DNA of 54,547 nt. It comes from an uncultured Bacteroidaceae bacterium. Its GTDB lineage: Bacteria > Bacteroidota > Bacteroidia > Bacteroidales > Bacteroidaceae. The notes beneath the pieces are model-generated. The model was given only the letters and a program-made list of their open reading frames with translations. It was not told the origin of the DNA and made no database searches. The DNA lies in contig CALNGU010000004.1 in NCBI GenBank assembly GCA_939800445.1, positions 1-54,547 on the forward strand, in the 5' to 3' direction. The position numbers were made by a program, and so were the translations under genes. This document shows, piece after piece, positions 8,562-17,419 of the stretch (the stretch's first letter is position 1; every line of letters begins with the position of its first letter).

Positions 8562-9575
8562 ATGCAAGAGCAACAATATACAGCAAAGGATTTCAAGAGT
8601 GACCAGTACGTGCGTTGGTGTCCCGGCTGCGGCGACCACGCCCTGTTGAACTCGCTGCAAAAGGCCATGGCCGAGCTTGGCATCCCGCCGCACATGACAG
8701 CCGTCGTGTCGGGCATCGGGTGCTCGTCGCGCCTGCCCTACTACATGAACACCTACGGTTTCCACACCATCCATGGGCGTGCGGCGGCGATAGCCTCGGG
8801 ATTGAAAGTGGCCAACCCGGCCATCACCGTCTGGCAAATCTCCGGCGACGGCGACGGGCTCGCCATCGGCGGTAACCACTTCATCCACGCCCTGCGCCGC
8901 AACGTCAACATCAACATCGTGCTGCTCAACAACCGCATCTACGGCCTGACCAAGGGGCAGTATTCGCCCACCTCGCCGCGCGGCTTCGTCTCCAAGTCGT
9001 CGCCCTACGGCACGGTCGAAGACCCGTTCCGCCCTGCCGAACTGGCATTCGGGGCACGGGGACGCTTCTTCGCCCGCTGCGTCGATGTTGACAGCCCATG
9101 CTCGGTCGAGGTGCTCAAGGCTTCGGCACGGCACAAAGGCGCGTCGGTGGTCGAGGTGCTGCAAAACTGCGTGATATTCAACAACGGCTCGCAAAGCGCG
9201 TTGGCGACCAAGGAGCTCAGGGCCGAGAACGCCATATACCTCGAAGCCGGCAAGCCCATGCTCTTCGGCAAAGACCATGACAAAGGCCTGGTGCAAGACG
9301 GCTTCGGCCTCAAGGTCGTGCGCCTGGGCGAAAACGGCGTGACCGAGAAGGACATCCTCGTCCACGACCCCCACTGCGAGGACAACACCCTGCACATGAA
9401 GCTGGCGTTGATGGAAGGACCCGACTTCCCCGTCGCACTCGGTGTCATCAGGGACGTGCAAGCCCCCTGCTACGACGAGGCCGTCCGCGCCCAGATCGAG
9501 GAGGTCAAGGCCAAGAAGCGCGAGCATACCCTCGAGGAATTCCTCCACACGGGCGACACGTGGGAGATAAAATGA
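8562..9575 (+). CDS. korB: 2-oxoglutarate:ferredoxin oxidoreductase, beta subunit
   Basis: A 337-residue thiamine-diphosphate-binding subunit that pairs with the upstream KorA. It has the cluster/TPP-site motif WCPGCGDHALLNSLQ (about residues 18-32), GIGCSSRLPYYMNTYG (about 51-66), HGRAAAIASGLK, and the Mg-TPP motif ISGDGDGLAIGGNHFIHA with NNRIYGLTKGQYSPTS (about 88-135). Cysteines in CPGC, GIGC and a distal position would ligate the single [4Fe-4S] cluster of KorB-type subunits. The length is normal. A textbook terminator follows 25 bp after the stop, so korAB is a two-gene operon. Confidence 0.93.
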   Translation: MQEQQYTAKDFKSDQYVRWCPGCGDHALLNSLQKAMAELGIPPHMTAVVSGIGCSSRLPYYMNTYGFHTIHGRAAAIASGLKVANPAITVWQISGDGDGLAIGGNHFIHALRRNVNINIVLLNNRIYGLTKGQYSPTSPRGFVSKSSPYGTVEDPFRPAELAFGARGRFFARCVDVDSPCSVEVLKASARHKGASVVEVLQNCVIFNNGSQSALATKELRAENAIYLEAGKPMLFGKDHDKGLVQDGFGLKVVRLGENGVTEKDILVHDPHCEDNTLHMKLALMEGPDFPVALGVIRDVQAPCYDEAVRAQIEEVKAKKREHTLEEFLHTGDTWEIK

Positions 9576-9600
9576 CCATCGGCATCAGATGGATTGTGAA

Positions 9601-9626
9601 GGCTGGAGCGTGTCTCCAGCCTTTTT
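9601..9626 (+). terminator. korAB terminator
   Basis: GGCTGGAG (9601-9608) pairs with CTCCAGCC (9614-9621), then TTTTT. It is a strong intrinsic terminator just after korB. Confidence 0.9.
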
Positions 9627-9719
9627 CTTGCCCATCCGCCACCGCTGGCATACCTCGCCAGCACGACCGCCCTGCCGCGTGATGTCCCCCTATGCGGCTG
9701 CTTGCGGGCATCAAGTCAG

Positions 9720-9890
9720 GGGATGAAATCCGTGACGATAGAGGAAAACTTCGACTGCGCACCGAGAAAAGTTGGTTTGCTCGGCGAGTAAAGTATATTC
9801 AGAAGTTTTGAATATATAAACAAAACTTTTGTTTTTACTTTACTCACCGAGTGATGGAACTTTTCTCGGCGAGAGGGGGAAGTTTTCCTG
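9720..9890. repeat. Family 1 phased AT-rich element, copy B
   Basis: Two full 21-bp units start at 9803 and 9824 (AAGTTTTGAATATATAAAC…, AACTTTTGTTTTTACTTTA…), with a partial unit before them. They are enclosed by clear inverted repeats: CCGAGAAAAGTT (9762-9773) plus CTCGGCGAGTAAAGTA at the left against the reverse complement of TACTTTACTCACCGAG and AACTTTTCTCGG (9859-9870) at the right. A second pair, GAAAACTTC and GAAGTTTTC, lies further out. It sits between the korAB terminator and the ttcA-like promoter. No reading frame is conserved across copies. Confidence 0.88.
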
Positions 9891-9969
9891 GCGAGCCACA
9901 GTGTCTATGTGCCGTGCTGTCTGGCCGAGGGGCTGGGGTGGAGGCAGGTTTTAACGGGGGCGGGTGCGG

Positions 9970-9996
9970 TTGTTAGCCTATTTTGGCGTACTTTTG
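9970..9996 (+). promoter_or_regulatory. Promoter of the ttcA-like operon
   Basis: TTGTTAG at 9970 and TACTTTTG at 9989-9996 are spaced like the Bacteroidetes -33/-7 pair. The box overlaps an in-frame GTG at 9964, so transcription must begin downstream of that codon and the ATG at 10015 is the better start. Confidence 0.65.
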
Positions 9997-10014
9997 CCCC
10001 GACAACTATGGCAG

Positions 10015-10776
10015 ATGGCAAGGCTTAAGTGGGAAAATCGTGACATTGCCGACGTGGTGGCGTTGATGGACAAGGCCATCTTCGGTTATCGCCTCATCGA
10101 GGACGGTGACAAGGTGCTCATCGGGGTGTCGGGGGGCAAGGACTCGTTGGCCCTGCTTGAGCTGCTCGCACGCCGCTCGCGCATCCGCCGGCCGTCGTTC
10201 ACGGTGATGGCGGCGCACGTGGCTGTGACCAACATCGGCTACCGCAGTGACATCGACTACCTGAGGTCGTTGTGCAAGGGGTTCGGGGTCGAGCTTGTCA
10301 CGGTCGAGACCAGCTATGAGATGGCCACCGACACGCGCAAGTCGCCATGCTTCCTCTGCTCGTGGAATCGGCGCAAGGCACTGTTCACCGTCGCGCAACG
10401 GCATGGCTGCAACAAGATCGCCCTCGGGCATCACCAGGACGATGTGATTGAGACGCTCTACATGAATATGATGTTCCAAGGGGCGTTCAGCACGATGCCG
10501 CCGATGCTGCGGATGCGGAAGTTTGACCTCGCCGTCATCCGCCCGCTGTGCCTCGTCCCCGAGTCCCGCCTGGTGGCGATGGCTGCGTCGCGTGGCTACA
10601 AAGGCCAGGTCAAGGCCTGCCCCTACGAGCACCAGTCGAGCCGCACGGCGGTGAAGCGTCTGCTCAAGGAGATGGAGGCTCTCAATCCCGAAATGCGTCA
10701 CAACATCTGGGGCAGCATGAGCAACGTGCAGACGGAAATGCTGCCGCCGAAAATCATAAAACATCAGAAATCATGA
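10015..10776 (+). CDS. ttcA: TtcA-like tRNA 2-thiocytidine synthetase (PP-loop ATPase)
   Basis: A 253-residue cytoplasmic protein predicted to install 2-thiocytidine at tRNA position 32. It has the PP-loop SGGKDSLALLELL (about residues 39-51) for ATP adenylation, CFLCSWNRR (about 109) giving a CxxC pair, LGHHQDDVIETLYMN (about 140), and a distal cysteine in KACPYEHQSSRT (about 200). TtcA enzymes hold a [4Fe-4S] cluster on three such cysteines. I chose ATG 10015 over GTG 9964 because the promoter box overlaps the longer start. The last codons overlap the next gene by 4 bp (ATGA). A related TtcA/TtuA-type thiolase with another tRNA site remains possible. Confidence 0.83.
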   Translation: MARLKWENRDIADVVALMDKAIFGYRLIEDGDKVLIGVSGGKDSLALLELLARRSRIRRPSFTVMAAHVAVTNIGYRSDIDYLRSLCKGFGVELVTVETSYEMATDTRKSPCFLCSWNRRKALFTVAQRHGCNKIALGHHQDDVIETLYMNMMFQGAFSTMPPMLRMRKFDLAVIRPLCLVPESRLVAMAASRGYKGQVKACPYEHQSSRTAVKRLLKEMEALNPEMRHNIWGSMSNVQTEMLPPKIIKHQKS

Positions 10777-11141
10777 AAGGAATCTACACCATCGCCCTCC
10801 TCATCGTCTCCAATGTCTTCATGACACTGGCGTGGTACGGGCATCTCAAGCTGCAAGGCATCAAGGGTTTCGAGCGGCTTCCCCTCATGGCGGTCATCGC
10901 GCTGTCGTGGGGAATGGCGTTTTTCGAGTACTGCGCCCAAGTGCCTGCCAACCGCATAGGCTTCGTGGGCAACGGCGGCCCGTTCAGTCTCATCCAGCTC
11001 AAGGTCATACAGGAGGTGGTGTCGCTCACCATCTTCACCGTCATCGCGTCGATGCTGTTCCACAACATCTCGCTGGCGTGGAACCACGTGGCGGCGTTCA
11101 TCTGCCTGGTGCTGGCGGTCTATTTTGTATTCATGAAGTAA
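10773..11141 (+). CDS. DUF486-family small membrane protein (DMT-like)
   Basis: A 122-residue, very hydrophobic protein with four transmembrane segments (about 5-22, 33-50, 68-90, 97-118). The pattern IALLIVSNVFMTLAWYGHLK and FFEYCAQVPANRIG matches DUF486 proteins, distant relatives of the drug/metabolite transporter superfamily. Its function is unknown and no substrate can be inferred. It starts inside the stop of the ttcA-like gene (ATGA overlap), which indicates translational coupling, and is followed 22 bp later by another small gene. Confidence 0.8.
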   Translation: MKGIYTIALLIVSNVFMTLAWYGHLKLQGIKGFERLPLMAVIALSWGMAFFEYCAQVPANRIGFVGNGGPFSLIQLKVIQEVVSLTIFTVIASMLFHNISLAWNHVAAFICLVLAVYFVFMK

Positions 11142-11163
11142 TCTGGTTCAAAAACATAGCATC

Positions 11164-11448
11164 ATGGCACAGGCAGGCAAAGGACAAAAGGACCCGAGGG
11201 AGGATTTCAAGTACTCGGAGGCGGAGATTGAGGAGCTGTTGGGGTGGTTCAAGGGCAAGGATTTGCCCAAGTCGCTGAGGCTCGACAGCGGCACATTCGT
11301 CCCCGATGTGGCACGGACGGTGGCGTTGCTGTCCGAGATTGTGCGCGACAAGCAGAACCGCACATTCGAGACCACCGCCGACCAGCTCTTCAAAATCAGG
11401 AGGCTCTCGGAAGAATATCTCAACGGCGGCAACCCGCCCATGCAATGA
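11164..11448 (+). CDS. Small conserved protein, DUF6965-like
   Basis: A 94-residue soluble, charged protein: FKYSEAEIEELLGWFKGKDL near the N-terminus, LPKSLRLDSGTFVPDVARTV in the middle, and an alpha-helical tail ending RRLSEEYLNGG. The middle resembles small Bacteroidales proteins filed under DUF6965, an attribution from memory that needs a profile search. It is the third gene of the ttcA-like run, and its stop lies just before the nnr start. An ATG at 11445 would overlap its stop as ATGA. No catalytic motif or membrane segment is visible. Confidence 0.55.
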   Translation: MAQAGKGQKDPREDFKYSEAEIEELLGWFKGKDLPKSLRLDSGTFVPDVARTVALLSEIVRDKQNRTFETTADQLFKIRRLSEEYLNGGNPPMQ

Positions 11449-11468
11449 CCATCAAAAGACAAGGCACG

Positions 11469-12977
11469 ATGAAAATAGTTTCAGCAAAAGACATCAAGGG
11501 CATCGACGCACGCACCGTCGAGGAGGAAGGCATCACGTCATTCGACCTTATGAAGCGCACGGCCGATGCAATCACCAAGGAGATTTTGAAGTATGACACC
11601 GGCGGCTGTTTCCATGTCTTCGCCGGACCTGGCAACAACGGTGGCGATGCCATCCTGACCGCACTCAACATCCACAACACGGGGCGCAGGGTCAGCCTGT
11701 TCCTGTTCAACACGGCGGGCAAGCTCTCCGATGATTGCGAGAGGGCCAGGCGCGAGGCTGTCGCCGCCGAGGGGCTTGACTTCATGGAAGTGACCAAGTC
11801 ATTCGATTTTCCCCGTGTGGGCGATGGCGACATCATTATCGACGGGCTTTTCGGCACGGGGCTGAGCAAGCCGTTGAGCGGTGGGTTCGCTGCAATGGTG
11901 AGGTTCATCAACAACAGTGCCGCGCAGACATTCTCGATAGATATGCCGTCGGGGCTGATGTGCGAAGACAATTCGTTCAACAACTTGCAATGCGTCGTCA
12001 AGGCCGACCGCACGTTCACTGTGCAAGTGCCCAAGCTTGCCCTGCTTTTCCAAGAGTTCGGCTGCTACACGGGCGAGGTGCAGACGGTGGACATAGGGCT
12101 TTCTGCAAAGGCTATCGCCGAGTGCGACACGCAGTTCCAGACCTTGGAGCGGGATATGGTGGCGCACCTCATGAGGAAAAGGAAGAGGCACACGCACAAG
12201 GGGGACTATGGCCGGGCATTGTTGGTCGCAGGTTCCTACGGCATGAGCGGCGCGGCGACACTCGCGGCCAGGGGATGCCTGCGCAGCGGCATAGGACTGC
12301 TCAAGCTGCACGTGCCTAATGCTTGCGTCAGCACCGTGCAGGTGACGGTGCCCGAGGCGATGGTCTTCCCCGATTATCACGAGCGCATCTTCACTTCCAT
12401 CACGTGCGCCACATCCGATTTTGATACCATAGGCATGGGACCTGGCTTGGGTCAGGACGAATTGACCGCCGAGGGTGTCAGGCAGATACTTGCCGATGCC
12501 CAGCAGCCGTTGGTCATCGATGCCGACGCGCTCAACATCATCACCCAGGACAAGCAATTGCTCAAGCGCATACCCGCCGAGTCGATACTTACACCGCACG
12601 TCAGGGAGTTTGACCGCATCGCCGGCAAGAGCAAAGACCCATACGAGAGGATGATGAAGGCTATCGCCCTTGCCGAAGGTTTCAATCTGTATGTCGTGCT
12701 GAAAAGTTCGTTCACGGCGGTTGTCACACCGCAGGGTCAGGTCTACATAAACATCATCGGCAATCCTGGTATGGCTACCGGCGGCAGCGGCGACGTATTG
12801 ACAGGCGTGCTGACGGCGTTGCTTGCGCAACACTATCCCTCACGTGATGCCGCGCTGCTTGGCACTTACGTCCACAGCCTGGCTGGTGACATTGCCGCAG
12901 CATCAAAGGGCGAGACCGCTATGACCGCTCTCGACATCGCCGAGTGCCTGCCCGAGGCGTGGAAAGAACTGGCCTGA
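11469..12977 (+). CDS. nnr: Bifunctional NAD(P)HX epimerase/dehydratase
   Basis: A 502-residue repair enzyme for hydrated NAD(P)H. The N-terminal YjeF_N epimerase domain (about 1-210) carries FAGPGNNGGDAILTALNIHN and DGLFGTGLSKPLSGG. The C-terminal ribokinase-like dehydratase domain (about 225-500) carries the GDYGRALLVAGSYGMSGAA loop, LTPHVREFDRI and the catalytic NPGMATGGSGDVLTGVLTAL near residues 434-453. The start at MKIVSAKDIKGID matches the family; an ATG at 11445 overlapping the preceding stop would add eight residues. It is the last gene of the run and ends at a strong bidirectional hairpin shared with the HU-like gene. Confidence 0.92.
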   Translation: MKIVSAKDIKGIDARTVEEEGITSFDLMKRTADAITKEILKYDTGGCFHVFAGPGNNGGDAILTALNIHNTGRRVSLFLFNTAGKLSDDCERARREAVAAEGLDFMEVTKSFDFPRVGDGDIIIDGLFGTGLSKPLSGGFAAMVRFINNSAAQTFSIDMPSGLMCEDNSFNNLQCVVKADRTFTVQVPKLALLFQEFGCYTGEVQTVDIGLSAKAIAECDTQFQTLERDMVAHLMRKRKRHTHKGDYGRALLVAGSYGMSGAATLAARGCLRSGIGLLKLHVPNACVSTVQVTVPEAMVFPDYHERIFTSITCATSDFDTIGMGPGLGQDELTAEGVRQILADAQQPLVIDADALNIITQDKQLLKRIPAESILTPHVREFDRIAGKSKDPYERMMKAIALAEGFNLYVVLKSSFTAVVTPQGQVYINIIGNPGMATGGSGDVLTGVLTALLAQHYPSRDAALLGTYVHSLAGDIAAASKGETAMTALDIAECLPEAWKELA

Positions 12978-12995
12978 CAGTTGCCGGCATAAGAC

Positions 12996-13033
12996 AAGCG
13001 ATGGGGATGCAGCCTTGCATTCCCCATCGCTTT
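12996..13033. terminator. Bidirectional terminator between nnr and the HU-like gene
   Basis: AAGCGATGGGGATGC (12996-13010) pairs with GCATTCCCCATCGCTT (13017-13032) with one mismatch. T-rich sequence follows on the + side; on the - side it lies 59 nt after the HU-like stop. Confidence 0.85.
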
Positions 13034-13091
13034 CGTATGTCCCGCTCCGCAGCACGGCGTCATGGACGTGCGGCACGGCGGCTGTCTCCAC

Positions 13092-13715
13092 TCATCTCTT
13101 GACGTACACTTTGTGCGTGCCGCGTCCCGATGTGGTTATGCCCGTTGCCTGGTCGTCTTTCCACTGTTTCAACTCGCGTGAGGCGGTGTAGCGCAGCAGT
13201 CCGGTCAGGGCGCAGTAGTCGTCGATGGTCATGAACGGGTGAGCATCCAAGTAGTCCTGCGCCATCCGCAACCGCTCCTCGGGGGTGTGGCTGCTTGACG
13301 ATTGGCGGAATTTCTCAGGGGCGCGCTCCAGACGGCAAGCGGTGTCGGTGCGCATGACCAACCCTTTGTCGGCCTTGAAGCGGATGGCGTTGACACAGAG
13401 GCTCGCGGCGTTGCGCTGTACGTCATCGTCATTGCCGGTCTCGCGGTCGAACCCCTCACGCAACCCCAATGCGGGAGTGAAGATGCCGAGCCCGTCGATT
13501 TTGACTGAACGTCCACTGGCCATCGCGCCGGCAATCTCCTCGACGAGCGACTGTACCAGCCCCTTGACGTCGCCAGGTGTGAACGTGCCGGCGTGGCTGA
13601 TGTTCTGCGCTATCTCCTCAAGGCTTGTCTGCCCCGACAGCTTCATTCGTGGGAAGAGGATGCGTTTGCCCTCCTCGTTTGGCAGGTTGGATTCCTGCAT
13701 CTCGTAGTAAGCCAT
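13092..13715 (-). CDS. HU/IHF-like DNA-binding protein with extra C-terminal domain
   Basis: A 207-residue basic protein of the Bacteroidales 'histone-like, putative' HU-related group. SGQTSLEEIAQNISHAGTFT and KGLVQSLVEEIAGAMASGRS (about 25-70) followed by VKIDGLGIFTPALG (about 71-84) match the HU helix pair and first beta arm (compare 'G..v.l.gfG.F.v'). Classic HU is ~90 residues; here ~90 more follow, ending in a winged-helix-like segment (TIDDYCALTGLLRYTASREL). I chose the ATG at 13715 (MAYYEMQ), which matches family starts; an upstream ATG at 13805 would run into the phased AT-rich repeat. It probably binds or bends DNA. It lies directly beside phased element E. Confidence 0.78.
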   Translation of the reverse strand: MAYYEMQESNLPNEEGKRILFPRMKLSGQTSLEEIAQNISHAGTFTPGDVKGLVQSLVEEIAGAMASGRSVKIDGLGIFTPALGLREGFDRETGNDDDVQRNAASLCVNAIRFKADKGLVMRTDTACRLERAPEKFRQSSSSHTPEERLRMAQDYLDAHPFMTIDDYCALTGLLRYTASRELKQWKDDQATGITTSGRGTHKVYVKR

Positions 13716-13800
13716 AGTTCCTGTATTTAGTCGTTTGACAATCTTTTTCCGTTTCCGACAAATTCCGCCGCGCCGCATTCGACGGTGGGCGTGGTTGCAT

Positions 13801-13902
13801 GACAACTTTATTTTTAGGCTAAAGTTACATATTTTTAGGCTGCAAATATATGTTTTTAGCTTGAATTTTTATGTTTTTAAGTTGAAAACAGAGATTTTGC
13901 GG
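13801..13902. repeat. Family 2 phased AT-rich element, copy E
   Basis: Four consecutive 21-bp units begin at 13811, 13832, 13853 and 13874, each starting TTTTTAG or TTTTTAA (TTTTTAGGCTAAAGTTACAT, TTTTTAGGCTGCAAATATAT, and so on). A fifth T-tract at 13895 continues the phase. The sequence differs from family 1 but the period is identical. It lies between the divergent end of the HU-like gene and the secA terminator. The minus strand contains TATATTTG (13844-13851), a possible -7 box for the HU-like gene. Confidence 0.88.
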
Positions 13903-13989
13903 CATATAGGCGGCTCCATGCCTGTTGCGGGGCATCTGCTCCACAATGCTGCAAGCGGCATGGTGCATGGCCCAGTGGCGGATGCGGGT

Positions 13990-14029
13990 GAAAAAAGATG
14001 CCGCCTCCTGAATCAGGAGACGGCATCTT
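13990..14029 (-). terminator. secA terminator
   Basis: AAGATGCCG (13995-14003) pairs with CGGCATCTT (14021-14029), and the inner CTCCT pairs with AGGAG. On the minus strand the stem is followed by TTTTTT, 18 nt beyond the secA stop. Confidence 0.92.
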
Positions 14030-14047
14030 GGGAATGTTTAGCGTGGC

Positions 14048-17000
14048 TCAGAGGTTGCGCCCGCAGCAATGCTTGTACTTCTTGCCCGAACCGCAGGGAC
14101 ACGGGTCGTTGCGGCCTATTATTTTTTCCGATTTCATAGGCTCTTGCTTGGCGTTCTCGCGGGTGTCGCGGGCTGCCACTTCGCTCATCTGGCTTGTGGC
14201 ATCCTGCTTGTTTTCCTGCAAGTGGCGGTTTGGCTGGCGTTGCTCGGGTGGTGCTTGCCTGACATCTCCCGGGTCTTGGACGGGGATTTGCCCGCGCATG
14301 AGGACAGAGATCGTGCCGTTGTTGATCTTCTCGACCATGCTGTCAAAGAGGTTCACCGACTCAAGTTTGTATATGAGCAGTGGATCTTTTTGCTCGTAGC
14401 TGGCATTCTGCACCGAATGTTTGAGGTCGTCGAGTTCGCGGAGGTTCTCCATCCAGGCTTCGTCGATGGTGTGGAGGAGCATCCTCTTTTCAAATTCCTT
14501 CACCACTGACTTGCACTCGGTCTCATATGCTTCCTTGAGGTTGCACTGTATGTTGTATATCCTCTTGCCGTCGGTGATGGGGATGAGGATGTTCTCATAC
14601 CGGTCGCCTTGTTCTTCAAAGACTTTCTTGATGACGGGGTTGGCTATCTCGGCAAGTCTCTCTGTCTTGCGCTTGAATACGTCCATCGCGGCGTTGAATG
14701 CCTTTTCTGTGAGGTTTTCCTTGCTGACTTTCTGGAATTCGTCCTCGGTGAACGGCGGTTCCATTGCCATGATTTTGAAGAAGTTGAGCTTTGCCGTCTC
14801 GTAATCGCCGTTCTCCACGATGCTTGCGCAGCGTTCCCATATCATATTCACGATGTCCATCCCGATGCGTTCTCCCATGAGGGCGTGGCGGCGTTTGGTG
14901 TAGATGACGACGCGTTGCTTGTTCATCACGTCATCATACTCAAGCAGGCGTTTGCGGATGCCGAAATTGTTTTCCTCGACTTTCTTCTGCGCTTTTTCGA
15001 TGGCGTTTGAAATCATCTTGTGCTCAATCATTTCGCCCTCTTTGAAGCCGAGCTTGTCCATGATTGTCGCAATCCTGTCAGAGGAGAAGAGGCGCATGAG
15101 GTTGTCCTCCAACGAGACGAAGAACACTGACGAACCCGGGTCGCCTTGACGGCCCGCACGGCCGCGCAACTGGCGGTCGACGCGGCGTGACTCGTGACGC
15201 TCTGTGCCGATGATGGCAAGGCCTCCTGCGGCTTTGACCTCGGGACTGAGCTTGATGTCCGTTCCACGTCCTGCCATGTTGGTCGCGATGGTGACTGTCC
15301 CGCTCTGACCAGCCTGGGCGACAATCTCTGCCTCCTTTTGGTGGAGCTTGGCATTCAGGACGTTGTGCTCTATTTTCCGCATCTGGAGCATCTTGCTCAA
15401 CATCTCTGAGATTTCGACTGAGGTCGTGCCGACCAGTACGGGGCGGCCGCAGTTGTGCATCTTCTCTATTTCTTCAATGACTGCCTTGTATTTTTCACGC
15501 TTTGTCTTGTACACGCGGTCGTTCATGTCGATGCGTGCGATGGGTTTGTTGGTGGGGATGACTACGACGTCGAGTTTGTAGATGTCCCAGAATTCGCCAG
15601 CCTCAGTCTCTGCCGTACCCGTCATGCCTGACAGTTTGTGGTACATCCTGAAGTAGTTTTGCAGCGTGATGGTAGCGAATGTCTGGGTTGCCGCCTCGAC
15701 TTTGACGCTTTCCTTGGCTTCTATCGCCTGGTGCAAGCCGTCCGAGTAGCGGCGGCCTTCCATGATGCGGCCGGTTTGTTCATCCACGATTTTGACTTGA
15801 CCGTCGATAACGACATATTGGTCGTCCTTCTCAAACATCGCGTAGGCTTTCAGCAGCTGGTTGATGGTGTGCACGCGCTCTGACTTGACGGAGTAGTCGG
15901 TCAGGAGTTCGTCCTTTTTGTTCAACTTCTCCTCCTCTGAGAGGTCTTTTTGCCCTTCGAGTTCCGCAAGTTGGCTGGTGATGTCTGGCAAAATGAAGAA
16001 CGACGGGTCGGAAGCATATTTTGAGATGAACTCGATGCCCTTGTCCGTGAGATCCACCGAGTTGAGCTTTTCGTCTATCACGAAGTACAACTCGTCTGTC
16101 GCCTCATGCATCCGCTTGTTGTTGTTCTCCATGTAGATTTCTTCAGTCTTGAGCATTCCTGCTTTGATGCCTGGTTCGCTCAGGTACTTTATGAGAGCCT
16201 TGTTCTTGGGCAGTCCCTTGTGTGAGCGGAACAAGGAGAGCCAGCCTGCTTCCTGCTCCTCTTTCTTGTCTGACTGGATGAGCCGTCGTGCATCCGAGAG
16301 GAGTTTGGTGGCCAAAGTCCGTTGGGTGTTGAAGAGGTTCTCGACCATAGGCTTGAATTCCTCGAACATCTGGACTTCGCCCTTGGGAACTGGACCGGAG
16401 ATAATCAGAGGGGTACGTGCATCGTCAATCAACACAGAATCGACCTCATCGACTATGGCATAGTTGTGCTTGCGTTGTACGAGGTCGCGCGGGTTGCCCG
16501 CCATGTTGTCGCGCAGGTAGTCGAAACCGAATTCATTGTTCGTCCCAAACGTGATGTCCGCGAGGTATGCCTTGCGCCTTGCTTCCGAGTTGGGTTTGTG
16601 TTTGTCGATGCAGTCAACACTCAGCCCGTGGAATTCGTAGAGTGGCCCCATCCATTCGGAGTCACGCTTAGACAGGTAGTCGTTGACAGTGACCACGTGC
16701 ACCCCATTGCCCGTCAATGCGTTGAGGAATACCGGGAGTGTGGCCACGAGGGTCTTGCCTTCACCTGTCGCCATCTCGGCTATCTTGCCTTTGTGCAGGA
16801 CTACGCCGCCGAAGAGTTGGACGTCGTAGTGGACCATGTTCCATGTGATTTCGTTACCGCCAGCCATCCAGTGATTCTGGTATATAGCCTTGTCGCCGTC
16901 AATCCTGACAAAATCCTTGGTGGCGGCAAGCTCGCGGTCAAAGTCGGTGGCTGTCACGACGATTTCCTCGTTGCTTGCAAATCGCTGGGCGGTGTTTTTC

Positions 17001-17341
17001 ACAATTGCGAATGCTTGCGGGAGGATTTCGTCAAGAGCCTTCTCGTATTTGTCAAGGACTTCTTTCTCCAGCTTGTCTATTTGGTTGAAGACTTCCTCGC
17101 GGTCTTCGAGTTCGAGGGTTTCGACCTTGGCCTTCAGATCGTTTATCTTTTCTTCCTCTTCTTTCGCTGAATCCTTGACGAACTTGCGGAGCTCTTGTGT
17201 CTTGGCACGCAGCTCGTCATTTGACAGTTTCTCTATTTCCGGATAAGCGTCCTTGATTTTTTGAACCCAAGGCTGTATCTCTTTCATGTCTCGGGTTGAC
17301 TTATTCCCGAAGAGCTTTTTTAGAATCTCGTTAAATCCCAT
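14048..17341 (-). CDS. secA: Preprotein translocase ATPase SecA
   Basis: The 1097-residue motor drives proteins through SecYEG at the inner membrane. Visible parts are the Walker A loop [15 protein letters not shown] (about residue 190), the DEAD-like [20 protein letters not shown] (about 298), [15 protein letters not shown] and [16 protein letters not shown] of the second motor domain (about 690-745), and a C-terminal zinc SEC-C motif ([20 protein letters not shown]). It exceeds E. coli SecA (901) through insertions, including one near 340-430, as is usual in Bacteroidetes. The C-terminal linker is Gln/Arg-rich. A TAACTTTG box lies 47 bp upstream, so it has its own promoter within the minus-strand run. 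Confidence 0.97.
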   Translation of the reverse strand: MGFNEILKKLFGNKSTRDMKEIQPWVQKIKDAYPEIEKLSNDELRAKTQELRKFVKDSAKEEEEKINDLKAKVETLELEDREEVFNQIDKLEKEVLDKYEKALDEILPQAFAIVKNTAQRFASNEEIVVTATDFDRELAATKDFVRIDGDKAIYQNHWMAGGNEITWNMVHYDVQLFGGVVLHKGKIAEMATGEGKTLVATLPVFLNALTGNGVHVVTVNDYLSKRDSEWMGPLYEFHGLSVDCIDKHKPNSEARRKAYLADITFGTNNEFGFDYLRDNMAGNPRDLVQRKHNYAIVDEVDSVLIDDARTPLIISGPVPKGEVQMFEEFKPMVENLFNTQRTLATKLLSDARRLIQSDKKEEQEAGWLSLFRSHKGLPKNKALIKYLSEPGIKAGMLKTEEIYMENNNKRMHEATDELYFVIDEKLNSVDLTDKGIEFISKYASDPSFFILPDITSQLAELEGQKDLSEEEKLNKKDELLTDYSVKSERVHTINQLLKAYAMFEKDDQYVVIDGQVKIVDEQTGRIMEGRRYSDGLHQAIEAKESVKVEAATQTFATITLQNYFRMYHKLSGMTGTAETEAGEFWDIYKLDVVVIPTNKPIARIDMNDRVYKTKREKYKAVIEEIEKMHNCGRPVLVGTTSVEISEMLSKMLQMRKIEHNVLNAKLHQKEAEIVAQAGQSGTVTIATNMAGRGTDIKLSPEVKAAGGLAIIGTERHESRRVDRQLRGRAGRQGDPGSSVFFVSLEDNLMRLFSSDRIATIMDKLGFKEGEMIEHKMISNAIEKAQKKVEENNFGIRKRLLEYDDVMNKQRVVIYTKRRHALMGERIGMDIVNMIWERCASIVENGDYETAKLNFFKIMAMEPPFTEDEFQKVSKENLTEKAFNAAMDVFKRKTERLAEIANPVIKKVFEEQGDRYENILIPITDGKRIYNIQCNLKEAYETECKSVVKEFEKRMLLHTIDEAWMENLRELDDLKHSVQNASYEQKDPLLIYKLESVNLFDSMVEKINNGTISVLMRGQIPVQDPGDVRQAPPEQRQPNRHLQENKQDATSQMSEVAARDTRENAKQEPMKSEKIIGRNDPCPCGSGKKYKHCCGRNL

Positions 17342-17387
17342 CTTGTAGTAATGTTGTTTATTGGTTGCTGCAAGGATAACCCCGTTG

Positions 17388-17395
17388 CAAAGTTA
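17388..17395 (-). promoter_or_regulatory. secA -7 promoter box
   Basis: Read on the minus strand this is TAACTTTG, about 47 nt before the secA ATG. A TTTG at 17411-17414 lies nearer than the usual -33 spacing, so only the -7 box is claimed. Confidence 0.55.
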
Positions 17396-17419
17396 TGTAA
17401 ATAGTTAATACAAACGCTC

